Below, one piece after another: positions 25,218-32,885 of a stretch of DNA of 62,106 bases. The notes under the pieces are model-generated. The model had not been told where the DNA came from. It saw nothing but the letters and a program-made list of their open reading frames with translations, and ran no database searches. The translations under genes and the position numbers were made by a program. The stretch is from Nocardioides sp. Root140 (GTDB lineage: Bacteria; Actinomycetota; Actinomycetes; Propionibacteriales; Nocardioidaceae): NCBI RefSeq assembly GCF_001426745.1, contig NZ_LMFI01000013.1, forward strand, positions 53,876-115,981, written 5' to 3'. Every line of letters begins with the position of its first letter. Within the stretch, counting starts at the first letter, position 1.

Positions 25218-26003
25218 CTACGCGTGTTGGGCGCTGACCGAGATGACCTCGCCGGTCAGGTAGGACGCGTAGTCGCTGGCGAGGAACACGATCACGTTGG
25301 CGATCTCGGAGGGTTCTCCGGCGCGACCGAGGGGCTGTTGGGCGCCGAGCTGGTCCATCACGCCGGGCGGCATCTTCGCCGCGAGCTCGTCGTGGGCGAC
25401 CAGGGTCGGCGCCACGGCGTTGATGCGGATCCCGGCGGACGCGGCCTCGAGTGCCGACGCACGGGTCAGTGCCATCACACCGGCCTTGGCGGCGGCGTAG
25501 TGGGCCATCCCGGGCGAGGCCTTCCAGCCCACGACCGAGGCGTTGTTGACGATCACGCCGCTCTTGCGCGGCAGCATGAGGCGCAGTGCGGCCCGGGTGC
25601 AACGGAAGGTGCCCTTGAGGGTGGTGTCGAGCACGGCGTCCCACTGCTCGTCGGTCATCTCCGCGACCGGGGCCATGCCACCGACGGCCGCATTGTTGAC
25701 CAGCACGTCGAGGCCGTCGAGCCGCTCGTCGGCGGCGGCGATCATCGCCTGCACCTCGGACTCGACGGTGATGTCGCAGACCGTGGTCACCGGGCGAACC
25801 CCGACGAGCTTCTCGAGCTGGTCGGCAGCGAGCTCCACCTTCTCGGCGCTGCGGGCGCTGATCGCGACGCGGGCACCTTCCTCGGCGCAGCGCAGGGCGG
25901 TGGCGAAGCCGATGCCCGTGCCCGCGGCGCCGGTGACGAGCACCGAGCGGCCGGCGAGCAGGCCTCGCCCGGGCGCGTTTCCTGATCCGTTGTCCTGTGA
26001 CAT
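25218..26003 (-). CDS. Short-chain dehydrogenase, IpdF paralogue
   Basis: A 261-residue SDR with TGAAGTGIGFAT at the cofactor site, NNAAVGG, Ser in NNASVVGW and Tyr-x3-Lys in HYAAAKAGVMALTR. It resembles the IpdF gene at 5878 along its whole length including the SAQHA terminus, indicating a duplication. AGGAG lies 9 bases before the ATG. It is the first gene of the operon that includes the MaoC pair, hexapeptide, ThDP enzyme, MFS and esterase, and the class 2 operator at 26046 lies immediately upstream. Confidence 0.85.
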   Translation of the reverse strand: MSQDNGSGNAPGRGLLAGRSVLVTGAAGTGIGFATALRCAEEGARVAISARSAEKVELAADQLEKLVGVRPVTTVCDITVESEVQAMIAAADERLDGLDVLVNNAAVGGMAPVAEMTDEQWDAVLDTTLKGTFRCTRAALRLMLPRKSGVIVNNASVVGWKASPGMAHYAAAKAGVMALTRASALEAASAGIRINAVAPTLVAHDELAAKMPPGVMDQLGAQQPLGRAGEPSEIANVIVFLASDYASYLTGEVISVSAQHA

Positions 26004-26045
26004 CCGTGTGGCTCCTGTCGATGTGGTGCGCTCACCCTAGCCCCT

Positions 26046-26063
26046 CAACCAAGCGCTTGCTAC
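26046..26063. promoter_or_regulatory. KstR2-type operator, class 2
   Basis: On the minus strand the sequence is GTAGCAAGCGCTTGGTTG, identical in all 18 bases to the site at 32805. The core CAAGCGCTTG at 26050-26059 is a perfect palindrome. It lies between the SDR operon (minus) and the TIM-barrel gene (plus), overlapping the latter's -10 region. Confidence 0.85.
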
Positions 26064-26072
26064 CCTCGTCCC

Positions 26073-26873
26073 ATGGTTTTGTCCAGCATCAGCACGATCG
26101 CCATGAACGCCTGGGCGCTGCCCGACCTGCTCGCCTGCCTGTCCCGCCTCCGGGTGGACCGGGTGGCGATCGGTTCGAGACAGCTCGAAGGTCATGGGTG
26201 GCGCGAGGCCGAGGCCGCGATCAAGGCCTCGGGGCTGGTGGTCGGCTCGATCGGCAGCGGCCTCACCACGCCGGCGTCCGTCGACTCCCCCGCAGGCCGG
26301 GAGCAGCTGGAGCTTGCCGCGCAGTCGATCGACTTCGCGGCCCGGCTGGGAATCCCGGTGGTCACCCTCACCACGGGACCCGCTGGCCCCCTGTGCTGGG
26401 AGGAAGCGCTGACCTCGTTCGCCGTACGCCTCGCGCCACTGGCCGCCCGAGCGGACGACCTCGGCATCACCCTGACCGTGGAGAACACCCACTCGCTGCG
26501 CAGCGACGTGTCGTTCCTGCACACGCTGCGCGACGCGGTGGCTGCGGCACGCCACCTGGGCGTCGGCGTGTGCGCCGACCTCTACTGCTGCTGGGCCGAG
26601 CCGAGGCTCGCCGCCACGCTGGCCGACGGCCTCGACGTGATCCGGATCGTGCAGTACGGCGACTTCGTGCACGGCACGCTGGAGCAGCCGAACCGCTGGG
26701 TGCCCGGCGACGGGGACCTGCCACTCGACCGACTGGTCCGCGACGTCGTGGCGGCCGGCTACACCGGCGTCCACGAGATCGAGATCCTCGGACCGCGCAT
26801 CGACGCTGAAGGCGTCGAGGGCGCGCACGCGCGCGCCCTCGAGTGGCTGGATCGCCAGCTCAGCAAGGGCTGA
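26073..26873 (+). CDS. Xylose-isomerase-like TIM-barrel protein
   Basis: A 266-residue sugar-phosphate isomerase/epimerase family protein. Metal-binding acidic residues are likely in LTVENTHS (Glu), GVCADLYCCW (Asp) and HEIEILG (Glu), the usual ligands of this fold. The substrate is unknown; the family includes isomerases, dehydratases and hydroxy-acid processing enzymes. There is no ribosome-binding site; TACCCT at 26061-26066 could be a -10 box with transcription starting at the ATG, so the mRNA may be leaderless. The overlapping class 2 operator links it to the divergent operon. Confidence 0.75.
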   Translation: MVLSSISTIAMNAWALPDLLACLSRLRVDRVAIGSRQLEGHGWREAEAAIKASGLVVGSIGSGLTTPASVDSPAGREQLELAAQSIDFAARLGIPVVTLTTGPAGPLCWEEALTSFAVRLAPLAARADDLGITLTVENTHSLRSDVSFLHTLRDAVAAARHLGVGVCADLYCCWAEPRLAATLADGLDVIRIVQYGDFVHGTLEQPNRWVPGDGDLPLDRLVRDVVAAGYTGVHEIEILGPRIDAEGVEGAHARALEWLDRQLSKG

Positions 26874-26876
26874 AGC

Positions 26877-26895
26877 CCGCGCGGATCACGCGCGG
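26877..26895. terminator. GC-rich hairpin between convergent genes
   Basis: CCGCGCG (26877-26883) and CGCGCGG (26889-26895) form a perfect 7-bp stem with a GATCA loop. It covers the 3' end of the convergent acyl-CoA dehydrogenase gene and lies just past the TIM-barrel stop. It may terminate both. Confidence 0.55.
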
Positions 26896-28145
26896 TGCTT
26901 CTTGAGCTCGACCCGCGCGACGCTGCGGATGTGCACCTCGTCGGGTCCGTCCGCGATGCCGAGGATGCGACCGGTGGCCCACATCCGGGCGATCGGGAAG
27001 TCGTCGGTCACGCCGCCACCACCGTGGCACTGGATGGCCCGGTCGAGCACCGATCGTGCGACGCGTGGGGCGACGACCTTGATCGCGGCGATCTCGGTGG
27101 CGGCGCCCTTGACGCCGACCTGGTCGATCAGCCAGGCGGTCTTGAGCACGAGCAGGCGGGCCTGCTCGATCTCCATGCGCGACTCGGCGATCCAGGTGCG
27201 GACCACGCCCTGGTCCGAGATCGGACCGCCGAACGCCTCGCGGCCCATGGTCCGCTTCACCATCAGCTCGAGACCGCGCTCGGCCATGCCGATGGCCCGC
27301 ATGGCGTGGTGGATCCGGCCGGGGCCGAGACGGGCCTGGGCGATGGCGAAGCCAGATCCTTCGGCGCCGAGGAGGTTGCCGATCGGGACCCGGACGTCGT
27401 CGAAGGTGATCTCCGCGTGCCCGTGCTGGTCGACGTAGCCGAAGATCGGCAGCGAGCGCACGATCGTGACGCCGGGGGTGTCCACCGGGACCAGGATCAT
27501 CGACTGCTGGCGGTAGGTCTCGGCCTCCGGGTCGGTCTTGCCCATCAGGATCAGCAGCTGGCAGTTCGGGTCGGCGGCACCGGTGGTCCACCACTTGCGG
27601 CCGTTGATCACGTACTCGTCGCCGTCACGGGTGATCGACGTGGCGATGTTGCGCGCGTCGGACGAGGCGACGTCCGGCTCGGTCATCGAGAAGCCGGACC
27701 TGATCCGCCCGTCGAGCAACGGCTCGAGCCACTGCTGCTTCTGCGCGTCGGTGCCGAACATGTGCAGCAGCTCCATGTTGCCGGTGTCGGGTGCCGCGCA
27801 GTTCAGCGCCTCGGGGGCGATGTACGGCGACCGTCCGGTCAGCTCGGCGACGTACGCGTACTCGAGGTTGCTGAGCCCGGACAGGTCGGGCAAGAAGAGG
27901 TTCCACAGCCCGCGCGACCGCGCCTCCTTCTTGAGGTCCTCGACGACCTGGGGCAGCACGTGGGTGCCCTCCGGCCCGGCGTCCGCGCGCTGCTGCGCGT
28001 AGACGGCCTCGGCCGGGTACACGGCCTCGTCCATGAACGACTGGAGATCGGCCAGCACCTCGCGGACCCGGGCCGAGGGGCCGAGGTCCATCACGGGCAG
28101 GTCGACTGCAGGAGGTGCTTCGGTGGTGGTGCTCATCAGGGTCAT
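26886..28145 (-). CDS. ACAD10/ACAD11-type acyl-CoA dehydrogenase
   Basis: A 419-residue acyl-CoA dehydrogenase that follows the dehydrogenase half of ACAD11 closely: APDTGNMELLHMFG, MTEPDVASSDARNI, INGRKWWTTGAADPNC, RLGPGRIHHAMRAIG and a terminal ADGPDEVHIRSVARVEL. Mammalian ACAD10/11 also carry an aminoglycoside-phosphotransferase domain that phosphorylates 4-hydroxyacyl-CoA before elimination; here that domain is a separate protein at 32886. It is the last gene of the ipdA operon. The start at 28145 lacks a ribosome-binding site; 28136 is an alternative. Confidence 0.85.
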   Translation of the reverse strand: MTLMSTTTEAPPAVDLPVMDLGPSARVREVLADLQSFMDEAVYPAEAVYAQQRADAGPEGTHVLPQVVEDLKKEARSRGLWNLFLPDLSGLSNLEYAYVAELTGRSPYIAPEALNCAAPDTGNMELLHMFGTDAQKQQWLEPLLDGRIRSGFSMTEPDVASSDARNIATSITRDGDEYVINGRKWWTTGAADPNCQLLILMGKTDPEAETYRQQSMILVPVDTPGVTIVRSLPIFGYVDQHGHAEITFDDVRVPIGNLLGAEGSGFAIAQARLGPGRIHHAMRAIGMAERGLELMVKRTMGREAFGGPISDQGVVRTWIAESRMEIEQARLLVLKTAWLIDQVGVKGAATEIAAIKVVAPRVARSVLDRAIQCHGGGGVTDDFPIARMWATGRILGIADGPDEVHIRSVARVELKKHRA

Positions 28146-28164
28146 CCGTTCGGGTCAGGGGTTC

Positions 28165-29139
28165 TCAGGTGAGCAGGACGATCTTGCCGAGGGCGGACCT
28201 GTTCATCACGGTCTCGAGGGCGGCCACGCCGTCCTCGAGCTGCCAGGTGCCGCCGATGTGCGGGCGGATCATCCCTTCGCCGTGCCAGGCCAGCAGGCGC
28301 TGGACGTTGGCGGCGTTGCGGTCGGGGTGGCGTCGGGCCCAGGCTCCCCAGAGGACGCCGAGCAGGTTGCCCTCGTTGAGCAGCAGCCGGTTCATCCCCA
28401 CGCGGGGGATGTCGCCGGAGGCGTAGCCCACGGTGAGGTGGCGCCCGCCCCACGCCAGCTTGCGTACGGCGGACTCCGCGGCAGCACCACCGACCGGGTC
28501 GTAGACCACGTCGACGCCCGCACCGCCGGTGAGCTCGACGATGGCCTCGGTGAGGTCGTTGTCGCGGTAGTTCACCAGGTCGTCGGCGCCGTGCTCGGCG
28601 GCCAGCTTGAGCTTCTCGGGCGTCGAGGCCACCGCGATCACCCGAGCCCCCAGGGCGTGGCCGATCTCGACCGCGGTCAGGCCGACCCCACCGGCGGCGC
28701 CGAGCACCAGCAGCGTCTCCCCCGCCGCCAGCCCGGCCCGGTCGACGAGCCCGTGGAACGACGTGCCGTAGGCGACGGGCATGGCCGCCGCGTCGACGGC
28801 ACTGGTCGCGTCGGGGAGGGCGTGCACCTGGTCGGCGCGGACCGCGACCTGCTCGGCGTACCCGCCGATGCCGCAGAACGCGGTGACCCGTTGCCCCACC
28901 TCGAGCCCCGGCACCTCCGGGCCGAGTGACCGGATCGTGCCGGCCACCTCCGACCCGGGGACGAACGGGAGCTCCGGCTTGGTCTGGTACTTGCCGGCCA
29001 CCATCAGCCCGTCGGGGAAGTTGACCCCGGCGGCCTCGACGTCGACGACGACCTCGCCCGAGCCCGCTGTGGGATCGGGCAGCTCGCCGTACTCCAGCAC
29101 GTCAGGAGCGCCGAGGTGCCGGCAGATCAGTGCACGCAT
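28165..29139 (-). CDS. NADPH:quinone-oxidoreductase-like MDR protein
   Basis: A 324-residue zinc-free medium-chain reductase (QOR family): AAGVNFPDGLMVAGKYQ near the N-terminus, GAAGGVGLTAVEIGHALGA for NADPH binding and VVYDPVGG. Such enzymes reduce C=C or C=O bonds conjugated to a carbonyl, including enoyl-CoA. In this operon it may reduce a steroid-derived unsaturated CoA ester. Start ATG at 29139, with 13 bases to the SDR stop upstream. Confidence 0.85.
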   Translation of the reverse strand: MRALICRHLGAPDVLEYGELPDPTAGSGEVVVDVEAAGVNFPDGLMVAGKYQTKPELPFVPGSEVAGTIRSLGPEVPGLEVGQRVTAFCGIGGYAEQVAVRADQVHALPDATSAVDAAAMPVAYGTSFHGLVDRAGLAAGETLLVLGAAGGVGLTAVEIGHALGARVIAVASTPEKLKLAAEHGADDLVNYRDNDLTEAIVELTGGAGVDVVYDPVGGAAAESAVRKLAWGGRHLTVGYASGDIPRVGMNRLLLNEGNLLGVLWGAWARRHPDRNAANVQRLLAWHGEGMIRPHIGGTWQLEDGVAALETVMNRSALGKIVLLT

Positions 29140-29152
29140 GTGTCGGCCCGGC

Positions 29153-30064
29153 TCAGTTGTGCGGGTCGGCGGCGGCGTCGGCAGCCTGCGCGGACCGCGA
29201 GCGGATCTCGTGGTCGAGCTCCTCGATGGTCCAGCGCTGGCCCTTGTCCACGGTCCACTCGTAGGACCAGCCGGCGAAGCGGCGGATCTCGCCGCCCTTG
29301 GCGTACCAGACCGACCCGTTCTCCGGGCAGCCCTCGGTGAGCAGCCAGCCGACCAGCGGCGAGACGTTCCCGGGGTGGTAGACGTCGAACAGGCTCGGGT
29401 CGGTCGGCGCGGCGACCATCTCCCCGATCTTCGGCAGGTCCTCGGTCATCCGGGTGCGAGCCACCGGGGTGACCGCGTTGACGCGGACGCCGTACCGACC
29501 CAGCTCCTGGGCGAGGATCACGGTCAGGGCCGCGATGCCGGCCTTGGCCGCGCCGTAGTTGGTCTGGCCGACCGCGCCGATGAGCCCGGAGGTGGAGGGC
29601 ACGTTGACCAGCGAGGCCGACGGCTGGCGCCCGGCCTTGGACTCGTCGCGCCAGTGCGCGGCGAAGATGCGGCTGGGTGCGAAGGTCGCCTTGAGCTGGC
29701 CCTCGATGACCGCGTCCCAGTCGTCCTCGCTCATGTTGGCGAACATCTTGTCGCGCAGCACGCCGGCGTTGTTGACCAGTCCGTCGACGCGGCCATAGGT
29801 GGCCAGCGCGAGGTCGAGCAGCTCCTGGGCGCCGGCCATGGTGCGCACGTCGGCCGTGCTGCCGACGGCGGTGCCACCGGCTGCGGTGATCTCGTCGACC
29901 ACGGCGGCCGCGACGGAGCCGTCGCTGCCCCGGCCGTCGGAACCGGCACCGATGTCGTTGACGACCACCTTGGCACCCTCCTCGGCGGCGAACAGGGCGT
30001 GGGCGCGGCCGATGCCGCGGCCCGCTCCGGTGATGACGACGACGCGGTCGTTCAGTGCGGACAT
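29153..30064 (-). CDS. Short-chain dehydrogenase of the ipd operon (Rv3548c-like)
   Basis: A 303-residue SDR with TGAGRGIGRAHA, NNAGVLRD and Tyr-x3-Lys in NYGAAKAGIAALT, related to the dehydrogenase part of peroxisomal multifunctional enzyme type 2 (HSD17B4). Length and position after ipdA-ipdB-ipdC resemble Rv3548c of the mycobacterial KstR2 regulon, a comparison I make from memory of that locus. It likely oxidises a 3-hydroxyacyl-CoA in C/D-ring breakdown. An extended C-terminus of about 60 residues (RRFAGWSYEWTVDKGQRW) is typical of this subgroup. Confidence 0.8.
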   Translation of the reverse strand: MSALNDRVVVITGAGRGIGRAHALFAAEEGAKVVVNDIGAGSDGRGSDGSVAAAVVDEITAAGGTAVGSTADVRTMAGAQELLDLALATYGRVDGLVNNAGVLRDKMFANMSEDDWDAVIEGQLKATFAPSRIFAAHWRDESKAGRQPSASLVNVPSTSGLIGAVGQTNYGAAKAGIAALTVILAQELGRYGVRVNAVTPVARTRMTEDLPKIGEMVAAPTDPSLFDVYHPGNVSPLVGWLLTEGCPENGSVWYAKGGEIRRFAGWSYEWTVDKGQRWTIEELDHEIRSRSAQAADAAADPHN

Positions 30065-30094
30065 CTCGAACTCCTTGGTGTGGTGGTTGGTGGC

Positions 30095-31168
30095 CTAGGC
30101 GCCGAAGCGCTCGAGGACGTCGGTGGCCTCGCGGACGATGCGCGAGACCAGCTCGTCGCAGCTGGGCAGGTCGTCGATCATGCCGACCACCTGACCGGTC
30201 GCCATGACGCCGGCTTCGGCGTTGCCGTCGATCAGGGCCGTGCGGTAGAGCATCGGAGCATTGGCGGCCATCACGACCTGGCTCCAGGTGAGGTCCTCGT
30301 GCTTGCGCATGGCCAGGCCCTCGCCGACCATGTCGCGCCAGCGGGCCCCGGAGATCTTCTGGAACTTGCGGGCGTTGCTCGCCGCGCGCAGCACGCGTGC
30401 GGCCGGGCGGGTCTTCTCGATCTGGGCGATCGGGCCGACGCGGAGCACGCGTTGCGGAATGCCGTCGACCTGGGTGGTGAGGACCGTGTCGTTGACCGAC
30501 TTGGAGAGGTAGACGTCCTTGACCTCCTGCGCGACCGGTGAGTCGGATGTGAGCATGAAGCGGGTGCCCATCGCGATCCCGTCGGCGCCGTAGGCCAGCG
30601 CGGAGACCAGGCCCCGGCCGTCGAAGAAGCCACCAGCACCGATCACCACGAGGTCGACCGCGTCGGTCACCTGGGGCAGCAGCAGGCTGGTCGGGACCTG
30701 GCCGGTGTGGCCGCCACCCTCGCTGCCCTGCACGATGACCGCGTCGGCGCCCCACGAGGCCACCTTCTCGGCGTGGCGGACGGCGCCGATCGACGGCATC
30801 ACGACCAGACCGGCGTCCTTGCACTTGGCGATCAGGTCCTGCTTGGGGGCGAGCGCGAACGACGCCACCTTGACCCCCGCGCTGATCATCAGGTCGATCC
30901 GCTTGTGCACGTCGGGCTGGTTGGCGCGCACGTTGACGCCGAACGGCTTGTCGGTGGCGGCCTGGATCTCGTCGATCGCGGTCACCAGCTCGTCGTACGA
31001 CAGCAGTCCGGCGGCGAGGATCCCGAGCCCACCGGCGTTGGCCGTGGCCGCGGTCAGCCTTGCGTCGGAGACGTTGCCCATCCCGGTCTGTACGACGGGG
31101 TGGTCGACGCCGAACAGCTCGGTGGCGCGGGTCTTCAGCGCCGGGTGGACCAGGCGGGTGTCCGTCAT
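30095..31168 (-). CDS. ipdC: IpdC, nitronate-monooxygenase-like flavoprotein
   Basis: A 357-residue FMN TIM-barrel protein of the nitronate monooxygenase/2-enoyl reductase family: QTGMGNVSDARL at the start, VQGSEGGGHTGQVPT and GAGGFFDGRGLVSALAYGADG for FMN binding. In steroid degraders IpdC acts on the C/D-ring CoA ester before ring opening by IpdAB. Identity is supported by its position directly after ipdB, with which it overlaps by 4 bases. Not a general nitronate detoxifier in this setting. Confidence 0.85.
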   Translation of the reverse strand: MTDTRLVHPALKTRATELFGVDHPVVQTGMGNVSDARLTAATANAGGLGILAAGLLSYDELVTAIDEIQAATDKPFGVNVRANQPDVHKRIDLMISAGVKVASFALAPKQDLIAKCKDAGLVVMPSIGAVRHAEKVASWGADAVIVQGSEGGGHTGQVPTSLLLPQVTDAVDLVVIGAGGFFDGRGLVSALAYGADGIAMGTRFMLTSDSPVAQEVKDVYLSKSVNDTVLTTQVDGIPQRVLRVGPIAQIEKTRPAARVLRAASNARKFQKISGARWRDMVGEGLAMRKHEDLTWSQVVMAANAPMLYRTALIDGNAEAGVMATGQVVGMIDDLPSCDELVSRIVREATDVLERFGA

Positions 31169-31923
31169 GCCGGCACCTCCTTGTCGCGCAGGTTGCGCGG
31201 GTCGATGACGTCGCGGATCAGGGCGAGCTCGTCGTCAGTGGGCAGCCGGGTCACCGGCACCTCACCGTCGACGACGAGGTCGAACCCGGTGGCGGCGTGC
31301 ACCTCGTCGACGGTCACTCCCGGGTGGACCGAGACCAGTCGCATCGCGCCGGAGGCGGGGGCGTAGTCGAGCACGGCGAGGTCGGTGACCACCTTGCGGA
31401 GATCGTGGTAGCGGCTCGCACCGGTTCCCGCGGCCGCGACCCGGTCGTTGCCCGCGCCGGAGACCATGTCCACGGCCGGGACGAACGTCCGGGTGCTGTG
31501 CTTGGCGATCCAGTAGCTGGTCGCGTGGTAGACCGTGTTGCCCGGCGCGCCCCGCACGCCGACCAGCTGGACGGACGGCTTCGCGTGGTCGCCGATGGCA
31601 GAGATGTTCACGTTGCCGAAGCGGTCGATCTGCACCGGCACCATCACGATGTGCCGTTTGCCCGTCCAGTTGAGGTCGAAGATGCCGCGGAAGGGCGACC
31701 ATCCCTCGACGACGCCCTCGGCCGGACCGCCGACCGCCCAGGTGCCCTGCACCAGGTGGGACTCACCGTCGGTCAGGAGCAGGTCGGGCGAGAACGTGTG
31801 CCGGGCGAGCCGGACCCCGATCGCCGGAATGGTGCCGAACGCGCTGGCCAGGATCTCGCCGTTGTCACGGTAGATCTCGGCGCAGGCGGCCACGCACACC
31901 TCGGCACGGCTGATGTCGCTCAT
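31165..31923 (-). CDS. ipdB: IpdB, beta subunit of COCHEA-CoA hydrolase
   Basis: A 252-residue member of the class I CoA-transferase beta family (ASAFGTIPAIGVRLARHTFSP, shown in part, then LNWTGKRHIVMVPVQIDRFGNVN, again in part). With IpdA it forms the IpdAB complex, which in steroid degraders is a hydrolase opening the last carbocycle (ring C remnant) rather than a CoA transferase. The ATG overlaps the ipdA stop by 4 bases. Confidence 0.85.
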   Translation of the reverse strand: MSDISRAEVCVAACAEIYRDNGEILASAFGTIPAIGVRLARHTFSPDLLLTDGESHLVQGTWAVGGPAEGVVEGWSPFRGIFDLNWTGKRHIVMVPVQIDRFGNVNISAIGDHAKPSVQLVGVRGAPGNTVYHATSYWIAKHSTRTFVPAVDMVSGAGNDRVAAAGTGASRYHDLRKVVTDLAVLDYAPASGAMRLVSVHPGVTVDEVHAATGFDLVVDGEVPVTRLPTDDELALIRDVIDPRNLRDKEVPA

Positions 31924-32789
31924 GCGGACAGCTCCTCGTCGTCTCGGGCAGCGATCGCTCGCTGGTAGGTCTCTTCGTCGCCGGAGAGGTAGGTGGCGGA
32001 GAACGCCTGCCAGGCCTCGGGCGACTTCGCCGCGGCGGCGTACTCGCGCAGGAAGCCCTCGTCGGTGCCGTAGTCGGGCGCGCACGAGGTGAGGTGCGCG
32101 CCGTTCGGGGCCTCGACGACGCCGTCGACGAACAGGCGTCGGAGCGCGATCGTCGCGGCGTGGTGGTCGCGGGTCAGCTCCTCGGTCGGCACGACCTTCT
32201 CGCAGGACACGAACGCCTGGTCGGCGGCCATGCAGAAGAGGTCGTCGAAGTAGGGGTCCGGCCCGAGGTACTGCGCGTTGCCGGCAGCGTCGGCGCGGTT
32301 CATGTGCACCAGGGCGGCGTCGAGGTGGATCGCCGGCATCGCGATCAGCTCGTCACCACTGCCGTAGGGGTCGGTGATGAGCTGCAGGTCCGGGTTCGTG
32401 TCGGTGACCGAGGTGGCCAGGCCGGCACGCGTGGGCAGGAAGGGCAGCCGGATCGAGGCGGCGTACAGGCCCCACTGGAGCATGCCCTCGTCGTACTCGG
32501 CGACCTCGATCGAGCCGCTCTGCCGAGCCGCGCGGAAGTGCGGGTCCAGGGGAATCGAGTCGAGGGTCACGAAGCCGAAGACCAGCTTCTTGACCTTGCC
32601 GGCCGCGCACAGCAGGCCGACGTCGGGGCCGCCGTACGAGACGACGGTGAGGTCGGTGAGGTCGGAGCGCAGGATCTCGCGGACCAGGGACATCGGCTTG
32701 CGGCGCGAGGCCCAACCGCCGATCCCGATCGTCATGCCCGACTCCAACCGCCCGACCACTTCGGGGCCGGTCATCCGTTTGTCAGCCAT
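31920..32789 (-). CDS. ipdA: IpdA, alpha subunit of COCHEA-CoA hydrolase
   Basis: A 289-residue CoA-transferase alpha-family protein with GMTIGIGGWASRRKPMSLVRE, in part, the glycine-rich N-terminal loop, and HMNRADAAGNAQYLGPDPYFDD, in part. It pairs with the downstream ipdB product for hydrolytic opening of the last ring. Start 32789 is favoured by AAAGG 6 bases upstream; an adjacent ATG at 32792 is possible. It is the first gene of a six-gene operon, with the class 2 operator 16 bases upstream. Confidence 0.85.
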   Translation of the reverse strand: MADKRMTGPEVVGRLESGMTIGIGGWASRRKPMSLVREILRSDLTDLTVVSYGGPDVGLLCAAGKVKKLVFGFVTLDSIPLDPHFRAARQSGSIEVAEYDEGMLQWGLYAASIRLPFLPTRAGLATSVTDTNPDLQLITDPYGSGDELIAMPAIHLDAALVHMNRADAAGNAQYLGPDPYFDDLFCMAADQAFVSCEKVVPTEELTRDHHAATIALRRLFVDGVVEAPNGAHLTSCAPDYGTDEGFLREYAAAAKSPEAWQAFSATYLSGDEETYQRAIAARDDEELSA

Positions 32790-32804
32790 CATCTGCCTTT
32801 CGAT

Positions 32805-32822
32805 GTAGCAAGCGCTTGGTTG
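32805..32822. promoter_or_regulatory. KstR2-type operator, class 2
   Basis: GTAGCAAGCGCTTGGTTG with palindromic core CAAGCGCTTG at 32809-32818; identical over 18 bases to the reverse complement of the site at 26046. It lies between ipdA (minus) and the phosphotransferase gene (plus). Confidence 0.85.
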
Positions 32823-32824
32823 AA

Positions 32825-32839
32825 CGGCTACACTAGCCG
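32825..32839. promoter_or_regulatory. Inverted repeat containing a possible -10 box
   Basis: CGGCTA-CAC-TAGCCG is a perfect 6-bp inverted repeat with 3-bp spacer next to the class 2 operator. TACACT within it is a good -10 match for the plus-strand phosphotransferase gene, 47 bases upstream of its start. Confidence 0.4.
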
Positions 32840-32885
32840 AATTCCGACGAACGTCAACCTCCGATCCCACTTCCCAGGAGCCCCC

